From Borrelia hermsii DAH (GTDB lineage: Bacteria; Spirochaetota; Spirochaetia; Borreliales; Borreliaceae), in contig NZ_CP073140.1 of the NCBI RefSeq assembly GCF_023035675.1, positions 1-64,000 on the forward strand: a DNA stretch of 64,000 bases. The letters are read 5' to 3'. A program made the position numbers and the translations under genes. The notes under the pieces are model-generated. The model was given only the letters and a program-made list of their open reading frames with translations, searched no databases and was not told the origin of the DNA. This document shows positions 51,861 to 62,538 of this stretch, in pieces. Position 1 is the stretch's first letter. Every line of letters begins with the position of its first letter.

Positions 51861-52069
51861 TATGTTGTTTAATTCTATTTTTACTTGTTTTACTACATTA
51901 TTATATTTTGTGGATTACTTTAATTACTTTCATCTTTGAGATTACATTTATGGCTTGCTTTTAACTTATTTTATGACTTAATGAGAACTTAAATTGCTTA
52001 TTTGTAACTTTATTTTTACTTATATCTTGTAATAATTCAGATCTTAAGAGTACTGATAGAATCTTTTAA

Positions 52070-52471
52070 TAACAGATTGGTGTTAAGATCGCATTTGAGA
52101 TTTTTTATAAACTAAAGGAAATCGGTCTAATGCTATATGTTGAAGATAGGGATAACATTTCTGGGCATGGGAATGTGACTAAAACCTTTTTTAAACTTAG
52201 AGAAGGTATGAGTCATAAGTTTAGAATTGCGTCAATTAAACCTATAAGTAATAAATTTGCTAGAATTGTTACGTTAATAGAGCCATTTGCGACATCTAAA
52301 CTTAGTATTATGGACTATTCAAGCAAGTCAGCTATTGCTGATATTTATAAGTACAAAGGAGATGGAAAGAGTGCTGATGATTCATTAGATAGCCTATCAG
52401 CAGCATATTTACTCTTAACTTCAGGTATACGTTCTCTTAAAGCACGTTTTACCAAAATAAGGTTCCTATAA
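52070..52471 (+). pseudogene. Phage terminase large subunit, C-terminal fragment
   Basis: The open piece 52130-52471 reads RDNISGHGNVTKTFFKLREG, FARIVTLIEPFATSKLSIMD, and ends IYKYKGDGKSADDSLDSLSA AYLLLTSGIR. I take this as the nuclease-domain end of the cp32 terminase. The matching N-terminal ATPase piece lies 21 kb away at 30464-31100. No start of its own. It precedes bdr, as in the decayed copy at 33.8 kb. Confidence 0.6.
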
Positions 52472-52510
52472 CATGTAAAATATTATATAATAATCAAATA
52501 AGGAGATTTT

Positions 52511-53032
52511 ATGGGACTTGCACAACCAGTAATTACACAACAAATGGTTATAGCAGAACTTACTAAAGCTGGTATTGATAGAGATATTGCTACTGATCTG
52601 TCTTACAGATATTATCGTAATGAGCTTACTTACAAAGATATTGAGTATTTAGAGAATAATTTTAATGTTAAATTTGATAGGTTAGAAGATAGGATAAGTG
52701 GTATTGAGAAGCGATTAGAAGATAAGATTAATTCTGCAGAGAATAACTTTCATCTTAAGCTTGAAAAGGTAGAGTCAAGCTTGCAAGCTGAGATTAAAGC
52801 AGTCAAAATTGAACTAGATAACAAGATTGATACTAAATTTACTGAACTAGATAACAAGATTGATAACGTTAGAAATGAATTAAAATCTGATATTAAAGAC
52901 CTTGATAACAAAATAGACACTAACACAATGGAACTTAAAAGTACATCAAGATTACATAATTGGATGTTTGGAACTCTTATCACGCTTAATATAGGAATAT
53001 TCTTAGCATTAATGTCATTATTAGTAAAGTAA
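52511..53032 (+). CDS. bdr: Bdr protein
   Basis: A 173-residue member of the Borrelia direct repeat family. The N-terminal MGLAQPVITQQMVIAELTKA and YRYYRNELTYKDIEYLENNF head is typical. A coiled coil follows, built from near-repeats of ELDNKID/KIDTKFTE (residues ~90-145), then a C-terminal membrane anchor LITLNIGIFLALMSLLVK. Bdr proteins are inner-membrane anchored, often phosphorylated and polymorphic in repeat number; their role is unknown. AAGGAG lies 7 bases before the ATG. It follows a terminase fragment, as cp32-type organisation predicts, and is the only intact phage-associated gene in this part of the window. Confidence 0.92.
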   Translation: MGLAQPVITQQMVIAELTKAGIDRDIATDLSYRYYRNELTYKDIEYLENNFNVKFDRLEDRISGIEKRLEDKINSAENNFHLKLEKVESSLQAEIKAVKIELDNKIDTKFTELDNKIDNVRNELKSDIKDLDNKIDTNTMELKSTSRLHNWMFGTLITLNIGIFLALMSLLVK

Positions 53033-53264
53033 ATTTATTTAATTAGCCATTATTTAATTGATTTTCTGTCAATTATTTTTTTTCTTCATTTTTTTACAAA
53101 AATAATTTAATTATTTGTTAGATACAATTAGTAGATTAGTTGTTTTATTATGTTTAATCTCTGAAATGTTAAAGTATATAATGCTTTTAGTTTTTGTTTT
53201 TATGCTTATCAAAGGTTTTTAACTATCTAATCCTTTCTGAGAAAAAAAGGAGGCACGTAAAAAA

Positions 53265-54347
53265 ATGAGAAAAAGAATAAGTGCAATAATTAATAAGTTA
53301 AATATAAGTATAATGATGATGATAGTTGTTCTAATGATAGGATGTGGACAACAGGCAGTAGAAGCAGGGAAGGATGGCGCAGCAGCAGCTACAGGGGGAA
53401 GAAGTTTAAGTGAAGTACTAATGGAAGTGGGAAAAAGTGCTGAGAATGCTTTTTATTCATTTATGGCTTTAGTCTCAGATACATTAGGCTTAAGAGTGAC
53501 TAAAGATACAAAGAAGAATGAAGTGGGAGGTTATTTTAACAGCCTAGGTGGTAAGCTTGGAAAAGCATCAGATGAATTAGAAGAAGTAGCAAAAAAGTCA
53601 GAAGTAGAAGGAGCTAAAGATGGACCAATAGCTGTAGCAATTAGAGCCGCAGTTGATACAGCTAAGACTACTTTAAGTACATTAAAAGGGCATTTAGAAT
53701 CCTTAAAAGGGATAGGTGATGACAAAGTAGTAGGTTGGGCAGAAAATGATCAACAAGGAATCAAACCAGCTGATGATGGATTGAATAAATTCCTTAATGC
53801 ATTGCAGTCAATAGTAAAGGCAGCAACAGATGCAGGTGTTTTAGCACCAAAAGCAGGGAATACAACATTGACAGTAAATGGGGTAGATAATAAGGATGGT
53901 GCTAAGGTATTAGCTATAGATAAACCAGGGGCAGCAGTAGGAGAAAAAGCATCATTAATAGTATCGGCAGTAAGTGGAGAGGAAATACTAGCATCAATAG
54001 TTGCGTCAAAAGAAGGTGATCAAGCACTAGGAGCAGCTGCAGATGGAACTACAACTGCGATGAGTTTTGCAAAAGGAGGAACAAAGGACAACCTATCAAA
54101 TGCAAATACACCAAAAGCAGCAGCAGTAGCAGGAGGAATAGCACTACGTTCCTTAGTTAAAGATGGTAAATTAGCTTCACATAATGATAATAGTGAAAAA
54201 GCAGTACAAGCAGCAGGAGTAATTGCAGCAAATAAGTTATTAGTATCAGTAGAAGATCTAATTAAGAAGACAGTAAAGAATGTTCTTGAGAAAGCAAAAG
54301 AAAAAATAGATAAAGCAAGAGCTCCAAAAGCAACAGGTCAGCAATAA
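53265..54347 (+). CDS. vlp: Variable large protein (Vlp), beta-type, complete
   Basis: A 360-residue Vlp of the beta type. The signal peptide shares MRKRISAII with the others but continues NKLNISIMMMIVVLMIGC (lipobox Cys at 27). The head GRSLSEVLMEVGKSAENAFY and FMALVSDTLGLRVTKDTKKN is diagnostic. The body includes [33 protein letters not shown] and ends EDLIKKTVKNVLEKAKEKID. AGGAGGCACG precedes the ATG. TATAAT at about 53178 lies upstream without a good -35, so expression is uncertain. Confidence 0.93.
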   Translation: MRKRISAIINKLNISIMMMIVVLMIGCGQQAVEAGKDGAAAATGGRSLSEVLMEVGKSAENAFYSFMALVSDTLGLRVTKDTKKNEVGGYFNSLGGKLGKASDELEEVAKKSEVEGAKDGPIAVAIRAAVDTAKTTLSTLKGHLESLKGIGDDKVVGWAENDQQGIKPADDGLNKFLNALQSIVKAATDAGVLAPKAGNTTLTVNGVDNKDGAKVLAIDKPGAAVGEKASLIVSAVSGEEILASIVASKEGDQALGAAADGTTTAMSFAKGGTKDNLSNANTPKAAAVAGGIALRSLVKDGKLASHNDNSEKAVQAAGVIAANKLLVSVEDLIKKTVKNVLEKAKEKIDKARAPKATGQQ

Positions 54348-54379
54348 GATAGATAGTTAGATTAATTACTTAAAAGTAA

Positions 54380-54430
54380 GAGTAGAAGGCAATCTTAGAG
54401 ATGCGTCTCAGATGCCTTCTATATTGTTGT
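54380..54430 (+). terminator. Beta-vlp 3' hairpin
   Basis: AGAAGGCAATCTTAGAGA and TCTCAGATGCCTTCT form an imperfect stem followed by TATATTGTTGT. The identical block follows the other beta-type gene at about 59075-59125, so it travels with beta cassettes. Confidence 0.55.
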
Positions 54431-54450
54431 AATGAAAAATAAGAAGTTAT

Positions 54451-54745
54451 TATAAGATAAGTTATTAAGTAAGCTGTAAGAGCAGGGAAAAATAAAGTCA
54501 AAAAGAAATAGGAAGCTAGGAGCGTAATGCTCTTAGCTTCTAATGTTATTTAGGGAATGTTTATTTGTATATAAAATTGTTTATATGAGTAAAGATTGAA
54601 TATAAATAATTGCAAGTGTGATATTAAGAGTATGTTTTTATTGTAATCAAATAATTAATACTTTAAAAGTAAGCTAAATGTGTGGTAAGGGCAGCAAAAG
54701 GGAAATTGGGATAGATGTTGGAAAGAAATAAATTAAGTACAATAA
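54451..54745 (+). repeat. Candidate DHS repeat plus shared leader
   Basis: DHS-like block with hairpin 54512-54540, followed by GTGGTAAGGGCAGCAAAAGG and GGAAAGAAATAAATTAAG, the same combination as at 32719-32985. Confidence 0.65.
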
Positions 54746-54747
54746 TA

Positions 54748-55359
54748 ATGATTTATTTTTTTATATCTTATGGTAGTGCAGGACCAGCAGAGCAAGGTCA
54801 AGCAACTAAATCTGATGGGATAGTAATTGATTAAGCAAAAGTAAGTAAAAAAATAAAAGATGCTAGTACTTTTGTAGCAAGTGTTAAAGAAGTTCATACT
54901 TTAGTTAAATCAATAGATGAGCTTGCTAAAGCTATTGGTAAGAAAATTAAGCAAAATTCCGAAGACCTTGAAGTGGATAATGGTAAAAATAATAAGAATG
55001 GAGAGTTAGTTGCAGGAGCATTTCAAGTAATGTTGACTGTGAAAGTTAAATTGGAAAAATTAGGGAACACGCCTGAAATTTCTGAAGAGCTAAAAGGAAA
55101 GATTGCTGATTCTAAGAGTAGATGTAAAGAATTTGTGGATAAAGTAAAAGCAGATTCTAATATTTCTAAAGCAGAGGCTACAGATGAGCATGTAAAAAAG
55201 GCTATAGATCAAGTAAATACTCCTGCTGGAGAAAAAGGTGGTGCTGAACTTGTTAAACTTAACAAATCAATAGGTGAGTTGTTAAAGGTTGCTAATGAGG
55301 CGGTAGAAGCTGTAATCGCAGAGCTTACAACCCTTGCTAAGCCAACAAGCTCCCGTTAA
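54748..55359 (+). pseudogene. vsp: vsp lacking UHS and lipobox cysteine
   Basis: The ATG at 54748 opens MIYFFISYGSAGPAEQGQ. Where other Vsps have SC, this has SY, so the lipid-carrying Cys is lost. A stop in [18 protein letters not shown] follows (TAA for TTA at about 54830). From there the Vsp body is intact ([37 protein letters not shown]) to AELTTLAKPTSSR. The upstream leader is DHS-derived rather than the usual UHS. Confidence 0.8.
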
Positions 55360-55547
55360 GTATTAACTAAGGGAATAAATAATTTAAGTAGTTATTACAA
55401 GATAAGTTATTAAGTAAAAGGTAAGAGTCAGGAAAAATAAAGTCACTTAAGGGAAATTCTTTTCTTGTTTTATGCACAGGAAACTATTAGCCAACGATAG
55501 TGCTTATGCTGAAGGTAATGCATAAGTTAAAAGGAAGCACGGAAAAA

Positions 55548-56657
55548 ATGAGGAAAAGAATAAGTGCAATAATTAATAAGTTAAATATAAGTATGCTTAT
55601 GATTTTATTTTTACTTCTTAGCTGTGGGAGTGGACAACTTCAAGCTGAGAAACTTGTTGCTGAATCTAAAATTTCTTTCTTTGATTCATTAGTTAAGATA
55701 GGACATGGGTTTCAAGATATATTTGGAATTTTTGGAAATGCAATAGGTGATGCATTAGGATTTAATGCAGTTAAATCTGGTGACAAGAAAAGTAAAGTAG
55801 GTGAACACTTTAAGAAAATAGGAGATGGACTTACAACTACTAAGGATAAGTTAAAAGAGCTATCAAATAAAATATCTGAAGCAAAAAATGCTAATAGCAG
55901 CACAATTGAAGCTGTTAAGAGTGCAATTAACAGTGCTAGTGATGTCTTTGAACAACTAATTACTGCCCTAACTAAACTTGCTGATACTGCTAAAGAAGCT
56001 GGTGATACTAATATTGGTGATAATGCTGATGCTGTTCCTGGTGCTGCTGAAAAGACTGGGGTTGAAGCTATTATTGCAGGAGTTAAAGATATTATTGGAG
56101 CAGCAGAAAAGTCTGGTGTAAAGATTGAATATGGAAATGCTGGCGATCCAATAGCTACTGCAGCTAATACTACCGATGCTCTTGCTGTTCTTGGAGGTAA
56201 TACTGCCAAGGCTACTCAAGGAGCTGGTGATAAGCTAGCATTTGAAGTATCTAAAGCTGATCCATGGGCAATAATTGATAAAATTAAAAATGCTAAGGCT
56301 GCTGATGGTATTCAACTTGATGCTGGTGAGAAAGATGCTGGGACATTAGCCGCTTCTAATAATAATGCTTCTGCTAATGCTGGTGCTAAAAGTAATGCTG
56401 CCCTAGTAGCAGCTGTTGTTCTTAAGTCAATTACTAAAGGTGGTAAATTTAGTGCTGCTGTTGCAGATGCAGGAGCAGTTAAAGCAGCAGCAGTAAGTGC
56501 AGTAAATAAGGTATTAGGAGTACTTGATTTTATAATTAGGAAACCAGTAGCAATCAATTTAGATAAGATAAGAGAAGCTGTTAAGGGAATACAGTACTCT
56601 GAAACTACTACTGAATCAACTGAAGCTAGTGCTACTCAACCTACTGTTACTAAATAA
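55548..56657 (+). CDS. vlp: Variable large protein (Vlp), gamma-type, complete
   Basis: A Vlp of about 369 residues from the ATG at 55548, chosen because AAAAGGAAGCACGG lies just upstream; an in-frame ATG at 55500 has no such site. The signal is hybrid: [15 protein letters not shown] as in beta genes, then MLMILFLLLSCGSG. The body is gamma: [57 protein letters not shown] and [20 protein letters not shown]. The frame is intact. The mix of a beta-like leader with a gamma body suggests past recombination at the signal-peptide boundary. Confidence 0.92.
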   Translation: MRKRISAIINKLNISMLMILFLLLSCGSGQLQAEKLVAESKISFFDSLVKIGHGFQDIFGIFGNAIGDALGFNAVKSGDKKSKVGEHFKKIGDGLTTTKDKLKELSNKISEAKNANSSTIEAVKSAINSASDVFEQLITALTKLADTAKEAGDTNIGDNADAVPGAAEKTGVEAIIAGVKDIIGAAEKSGVKIEYGNAGDPIATAANTTDALAVLGGNTAKATQGAGDKLAFEVSKADPWAIIDKIKNAKAADGIQLDAGEKDAGTLAASNNNASANAGAKSNAALVAAVVLKSITKGGKFSAAVADAGAVKAAAVSAVNKVLGVLDFIIRKPVAINLDKIREAVKGIQYSETTTESTEASATQPTVTK

Positions 56658-56770
56658 GTTATCTAATTAAATAATCTAAATAATAAAGTCATTTTAGGCA
56701 AACTCTTCTCTTTATGAGAACTGTTTTCCTTTTATGTTTTATATAGCTCTCCTGAGTAATAAGGAATAAA

Positions 56771-57772
56771 ATGAGAAAAAGAATAAGTGTAATAATAATG
56801 ATTTTATTTATGGTATTAGTAAGCTGTAATAGCGGTGGGGTTGCAGAGGAGCCTAAAACTGTGTATTTAACATCTATAGCTAATTTAGGGAAAGGATTTT
56901 TAGATGTTTTTGTGACTTTTGGAGATATGGTTACTGGAGCTTTTGGCATTAAGGCTGATACTAAGAAAAGTGATATTGGTAAGTATTTCGCTGATATTGA
57001 AAAAACTATGACATCAGTTAAAAAGAAATTACAAGGTGAAGTTGCTACGAATGGTAATTATGTAAAAGTGAAAACAGTTGTTGACAAGTTTATTACTGAT
57101 ACATTAGATAAGATTGCAGCAGGAGCAAAGGAAGCAGCCAAAGGTGCTACAGGAGAAGATAAGATTGGTAATGCTACTTCTGCTGGGCATGGAGCCAGCC
57201 CTGCTGACAAGGACTCTGTGATCTCATTAGTTAAAGGAATTAAGACTATTGTTGGTGTGGTATTAAAAGATAAGGGTGATGCAGGTGCTACTAAAACAGC
57301 AGAAGATGATAAAAAAGATATTGGCAAGTTGTTTGATGGGAAAAAAGATGATTCTAAAGAAGAAAATATTGCAAAGGCAGCGGCTAGCATTGGTGTAGTG
57401 ACCGGAGCTGATATTCTTAAAGCTATAACTACATCTAAGGAAAATCCTGTTGAAAATGCTACTGAGGGTATTAATGCAGCCAAAGATGCAGCAGAGATTG
57501 CTGTTGCTAAGGCTGTTAATGACAAGAAAGAGATTAAAGAATTAGCAAAGAAGGATGCGGTTATAGCAGCTGGCATTGCACTGCGAGCAATGGCTAAAGA
57601 TGGTAAATTCGCTGTTAAGGATGAAGAGAAATCTGCTAATGCAGTAAATGGAGTAGCAGTAAGTGCAGTAGGTAAGACACTCGGTACACTTATAATAGCA
57701 ATAAGCAATACAGTTGATAGTGGATTAAAAACAATAAATGAAGTACTAGCAGCTGTTAAACAAGAAATATAA
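56771..57772 (+). CDS. vlp: Vlp, alpha-type, slightly shortened C-terminus
   Basis: A 333-residue alpha-type Vlp with signal [19 protein letters not shown] and a normal body (KSDIGKYFADIEKTM, GASPADKDSVISLVKGIKTI, GKTLGTLIIAISNTVDSGLK). It ends KQEI where sisters read KQEDKSAE. One extra base creates the stop; beyond it the tail SLEVTTPTGATASGQQQ is readable to about 57826. Only the terminal, non-structured ~20 residues are lost, so the product could be functional. No nearby promoter is recognised. Confidence 0.88.
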   Translation: MRKRISVIIMILFMVLVSCNSGGVAEEPKTVYLTSIANLGKGFLDVFVTFGDMVTGAFGIKADTKKSDIGKYFADIEKTMTSVKKKLQGEVATNGNYVKVKTVVDKFITDTLDKIAAGAKEAAKGATGEDKIGNATSAGHGASPADKDSVISLVKGIKTIVGVVLKDKGDAGATKTAEDDKKDIGKLFDGKKDDSKEENIAKAAASIGVVTGADILKAITTSKENPVENATEGINAAKDAAEIAVAKAVNDKKEIKELAKKDAVIAAGIALRAMAKDGKFAVKDEEKSANAVNGVAVSAVGKTLGTLIIAISNTVDSGLKTINEVLAAVKQEI

Positions 57773-57889
57773 ATCTTTAGAAGTTACTACCCCTACAGGC
57801 GCAACAGCTAGTGGACAGCAACAATAAAAAATTATTAATAAACATAACTAAATAAAGTCATTTGAGGAAAACTCTTCTCTTCATAAGAA

Positions 57890-59047
57890 TTGTTCTCCTT
57901 TTGTTTTACCTGCCCTCTGATTGTACATGGGCCTAATAGTATAAAGAATTCTTTAAAAATCACAAATCAAGTCTTAATAAGTATTGTTATATTTGTAGTT
58001 TTCTATTTATTTGTTGTGGTCAGCAATCAGATGCAGGGAAGGATGACGCAGCAGGCAGGTACAGGAGGAAGAAGTTTAAGTGAAGTTCTAATGGATGTAG
58101 GTAGAAGTGCTGAGAATGCTTTTTATTCATTTTTAGAGTTAGTTTCAGATGCTTTAGGTTTTACTGTAACTAAAGATACAAAGAAACAAGATGTAGGGAA
58201 CTATTATAAGAAATTAGCAGAAGGAATAGAGAAAGCTATAGGAGAATTGTCAGCAATTTCAGGCCAAACTGATCAGTCTGATAAACAATCAGGGAAAGAA
58301 GGAAATGAATCAGAATTAAATAAGTCGATTGATAGTGCTAAGGGTGTATTGGAGTCATTAAAGATAAACGTAGAGTCTTTAAAAGGAATAGGTGATGTCA
58401 ATGTAGTAGGTCATGCACATAATGCTCAAGGTGTAGGAACAGCAGCAGCTGATGTTGAATTAAAGAAATCCCTTAAAGCATTGCAAGAAATAGTAAAAGC
58501 AGCAAAGGGAGCAGGTGTTCCAGAGCCAAAAGGAGGAAATACAACATTAAAAGTAGGTGATGCAGATAATAAGGAAGGAGCTAAAATATTATCTACAAGT
58601 GGTAATAATCCAGGCGCAGGGGATGCAGGAAAAGCAGCAGCAATACTAGCAACAGTAAGTGGAAATGAAATGCTAGACTCAATAGTTAAATCAAAAGAAG
58701 GTGATGCGGATACAGGAGTAGGAGGTAATGCAGATGGAGATACAAGTGCGGTGTCATTTGCAAAAGGAGGATCAAGTAATAACCTATCAAATGCTGATAC
58801 ACCAAAAGCAGCAGCAGTATCAGGAGGGATAGCATTACGTTCATTAGTTAAAGGTGGTAAACTAGCATCAGGAGCAGGAGATAATGCTACAGGAGGGGGG
58901 AAAGAAGTACAAGGAGTAGGGATCACAGCGGCAAATAAATTATTAGTAGCAGTAGAAGATATAATTAAAAAGACAATAAAGAATGTTCTTGAAAAAGTAA
59001 AGCAGGAAGTAGATAAAGCAAGAGCCCCAAAAGCAACAGGTCAGTAA
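57890..59047 (+). pseudogene. vlp: vlp, beta-type, UHS replaced and frameshift after lipobox
   Basis: The beta body (GRSLSEVLMDVGRSAENAFY, VSGNEMLDSIVKSKEGD, EDIIKKTIKNVLEKVKQEV) is intact from about 58055. Upstream, CGQQSDAGKDDAA is found in another frame, so one extra base near 58050 separates the lipobox from the body. The MRKRIS start is missing; its place is taken by sequence reading NSLKITNQVLISIVIFVV. The long open frame has no lipobox Cys and probably no true start. Confidence 0.82.
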
Positions 59048-59154
59048 TAAGATAGATAGTTAGATTAATTACTTAAAAGTAAGAGTAGAAGGCAATCTTA
59101 GAGATGCGTCTCAGATGCCTTCTATATTGTTGTAATGAAAAATGAGAAGCTAAA

Positions 59155-60159
59155 TTGGCTGCTGAATCTAGAAATTCTTTCTTTGATTCATTAGTGAAGA
59201 TAGGCCAAGGATTTCAAGATATATTTGGAATTTTTGGAAATGCAATAGGTGATGCATTAGGATTTAATGCAGTTAAATCTGGTGACAAGAAAAGTAAGGT
59301 AGGTGAACACTTTAAGAAAATAGGAGATGGACTTACAACTATTAAGGATAAGTTAAAAGAGCTATCAAGTAAAATATCTGAAGCAAAGAATGCTAATAGC
59401 AGCACAATTGAAGCTGTTAAGAGTGCAATTAAAGGTGCAAATGATGTCTTTGAACAACTAATTGCTGCTCTAACTAAACTTGCTGATGCAACTAAAGATG
59501 ATAACTCAATTGGTCATAATGATAATAATGCTGCTGCTGGTGCTGAAAAGGCTGGAGTTGAAGCCATTATTGGGGGAATTCAAACAATTATTGCAGAAGC
59601 AGGAAAGTCTGGCATATCAATCAAACCTGGAGATGCTGGTGGGCAGGTAACAGCTGCTGCTAATACCGCTGCCCCTGCTGTACTGGGTGGTCATAATAAT
59701 GCAGCTGCAGGAGCTGGAGCTGGTGATAAGTTAGCAGCTGAAGTATCTAAAGCTGATCCATGGGCTATGATTGATAAGATTAAGAATGCTACCGCTACTG
59801 ATCCTGCTACCCTTGCTCAAAGCAATAATAATGAAACCGGAACACTAGCTGCTGCTAATGCTAATGCTAATGATAATAACTATGGTGCAAAAACCAATGC
59901 TGACCTAGCAGCAGCTGTTGCTCTTAAGGCTATGACTAAGGGTGGTAAATTTAGAGCTGATAATGCAGATGCTGAAGCAGTTAAAGCAGCAGCTGTAAGT
60001 GCTGTAAATAAGGTATTAGGAGTACTTAATTTTATAATTAGGAAACCAGTAGCAATCAATTTAGATAAGATAAGAGAAGCTGTTAAGGGAATACAGTACT
60101 CTGAAACTACTACTGAATCGACTGAAGCTAGTACTACTCAACCTACTGTTACTAAATAA
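59155..60159 (+). pseudogene. vlp: vlp, gamma-type, signal peptide deleted
   Basis: The gamma body starts at [20 protein letters not shown] with only a TTG available as start. The ~25 codons for the signal and lipobox are missing. The 3' flank of the beta cassette (hairpin block 59075-59125) abuts ATGAGAAGCTAA, a trace of the AEKLAAES codons. The rest, [19 protein letters not shown] to [20 protein letters not shown], is intact. The C-terminal half closely matches 55548-56657. Confidence 0.85.
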
Positions 60160-60277
60160 GTTATCTAATTAAATAATCTAAATAATAAAGTCATTTTAGG
60201 AAAACTATTTCTCTGTATTTAAGGGAGCGGTTTTCCTTTTATGTTTTATATATCTCTCCTGAGCAATAAGGAAAAAA

Positions 60278-61168
60278 ATGAGAAAAAGAATAAGTGCAAT
60301 AATAATGACTTTATTTATGGTATTAGTAGGCTGTAATAGCGGTGGGGTTGCGGAAGATCCTCAGAGTAAGTTTTTAAAGTCAGTAATAGACTTAGGTAAT
60401 GATTTTTTAAATGTGTTTACATCATTTGGAGATATAGTTTCCAAGGTATTAGGTTTTAGTACAGAGACAAAAAAGTCTGATGTTGGAGCTTATTTTAAGA
60501 CAGTACAAGATACTATACAAGGCACTAAGGACAAGCTTAATAAAATTGTTACTGACATGAAGAGTGAAGGAAATCCTAATGCAGCTGAAACAGAGACCGC
60601 TGTTAACAAACTAATTAGTGAAACACTTGATAAGATAATTGATGTGGCTAAAACCGTTAGTGAGGCTATTGGAGATGCTAGCGACCCAATTGGTAATGTT
60701 GCTGTTCAGAATAACGGTGGAGTTGTTGGAGATGTTGATAAACTAGTAAAAGGCATTAAAAGTATAGTAGATGTAGTACTTAAAGATGTAGGAAATCCTG
60801 AGGTGGGGGATGTGAATAAAGCCGAAGATGGTAGCGCAGGAAATAATGATGGTGTGGGGAAGTTGTTTGCTTCTGATAATGCTGTTGCTGCTGTCAATAA
60901 TGCAAAAGATGCGGTTATAGCAGGAGGAATAGCCTTAAGATCAATGGCTAAAGGTGGTAAATTTGCTAATAGTAGCGATGCTGATGTTGCTGCTGCAGTT
61001 AAAGGTGCAGCTGTAAGTGCAGTTACTAAGGCATTAGATACATTAACTGTTGCGATAAGAAAAACAATTGACGCAGGCCTTAAAACAGTTAAAGAAGCTA
61101 TGAAAATTAATGCTAATGATACTCCTATAACTCCTAAACAGAGCGCCCCTAAAGGTACTAATAACTAG
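60278..61168 (+). CDS. vlp: Vlp, delta-type, with internal in-frame deletion
   Basis: An intact UHS and signal [19 protein letters not shown] (Gly instead of Ser/Ala before the Cys), head [40 protein letters not shown], and the conserved end [20 protein letters not shown]. At 296 residues it is about 40-50 shorter than other delta proteins. The block around [14 protein letters not shown] between GKLFASDN and [14 protein letters not shown] is absent with the frame kept. A partial near-copy with the same deletion starts at 63432. It could be expressed if placed downstream of a promoter. Confidence 0.9.
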   Translation: MRKRISAIIMTLFMVLVGCNSGGVAEDPQSKFLKSVIDLGNDFLNVFTSFGDIVSKVLGFSTETKKSDVGAYFKTVQDTIQGTKDKLNKIVTDMKSEGNPNAAETETAVNKLISETLDKIIDVAKTVSEAIGDASDPIGNVAVQNNGGVVGDVDKLVKGIKSIVDVVLKDVGNPEVGDVNKAEDGSAGNNDGVGKLFASDNAVAAVNNAKDAVIAGGIALRSMAKGGKFANSSDADVAAAVKGAAVSAVTKALDTLTVAIRKTIDAGLKTVKEAMKINANDTPITPKQSAPKGTNN

Positions 61169-61202
61169 TTAGGCAAGTATAAAGGAAGTTATTGTAAGAT
61201 AA

Positions 61203-61387
61203 GTTAATTAAGTAAGCTGTAAGAGCAGGGAGAAATAAAGTCAAAAAGGAATAGGAAGCTAGGAGCGTAATACTCTTAGCTTCTGATATTATTTAGGGAA
61301 TGTTTATTTGTATATAAATTGTTTACATGAGTAAAGATTGAATATAAATAATTGCAAGTGTGATATTAAGAGTATGTTTTTATTGTA
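61203..61387 (+). repeat. Candidate DHS-type extragenic repeat
   Basis: Hairpin 61255-61283 and the AT-rich tail ending GTATGTTTTTATTGTA. Immediately after it the cassette at 61418 begins without a UHS, exactly as at 5262. Confidence 0.65.
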
Positions 61388-61417
61388 GGTTAAGATTTTA
61401 AAAATTGGTTAAATAAA

Positions 61418-62401
61418 ATGATAGCGATCCAAAGGAATGAGTTTTTAACATCTATAGCTAATTTAGGTAAAGGGTTTTTAGATGTTTTTGTGACTTTTGG
61501 AGATATGGTTGCGGGTGCGTTTGGCATTAAAGCTGATACTAAGAAAAGTGATATAGGAAAGTATTTCAATGATATTGAAAAAACTATGACAACAGTTAAA
61601 AAGAGGTTGCAAGATGAAGTTGCTAAGAATGGTAATTACGTAAAAGTGAAGGAAGTCGTTGACAAGTTTGTTGCAGATGTCTTAGACAAGATTGCAGCAG
61701 GTGCTAAAGAAGCAGCTAAAGGGGCTACTGGTGACGATAAAATTGGAAATGCTACTTCTGCTGGGCATGGAGCCAGTCCTGCTGACAAGGACTCTGTGAT
61801 CTCATTAGTTAAAGGAATTAAGACTATTGTTGATGCGGTATTAAAAGATAAGGGGGATGCAGGAGCTACTAAAACAGGCGAGGATAAAAAGGATATTGGC
61901 AATCTTTTTATCAATGATGCTGGTAAAGATGGTTCAAAAGAAGAAAATATTGCAAAAGCAGCAGCAAGTATTGGTTCAGTGACTGGTGCTGATATATTGC
62001 AAGCTATAATTAAATCTAAAGAAAATCCTAATGCTGATAGTGTTAATGGAATTGAAAAAGCGACAGATGCAGCAGAGATTGCGATTGTTCCTGCTGTTAA
62101 TAAAACAGAAATTAAGGAAGATACAGCAAAGAAAGATGCAGTAATAGCAGCAGGCATTGCACTGCGAGCAATGGCAAAGGATGGTAAATTTGCTGCTAAG
62201 AATGAAGAGAAATCTGCTAATGCAGTAAATGGAGCGGCAGCAAGTGCAGTAGGTAAGACTTTAAGTACACTTATAATAGCAATAAGGAATACAGTTGATA
62301 GTGGTTTAAAAACAATAAATGAGGCTCTTGCTACAGTTAAACAAGAAGATAAGTCAGCAGAAGCAACTAATCCTGCAGAAGCAACAACTAGTGGGCAGTA
62401 A
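61418..62401 (+). pseudogene. vlp: vlp, alpha-type, N-terminus replaced
   Basis: The open frame begins MIAIQRNE and then joins the alpha body at FLTSIANLGKGFLDVFVTFG; the signal peptide, lipobox and about 30 codons are gone. A DHS-like repeat lies directly upstream. The rest is intact ([62 protein letters not shown]). It has many segments in common with 56771-57772, for example GHGASPADKDSVISL. It cannot be exported as it stands. Confidence 0.85.
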
Positions 62402-62538
62402 ATAAAGAACTAGTTAAGGATAAGTATAAAGGATATAAAGTCATTGCAATGGAAACTCTTTTTTTCTTTCTGTGAAACAGGGGGACTATTTGGCTAGCGG
62501 TGTAGCTAAGCATAAGTTAAAAGGGGAAAAGTAAAAAA

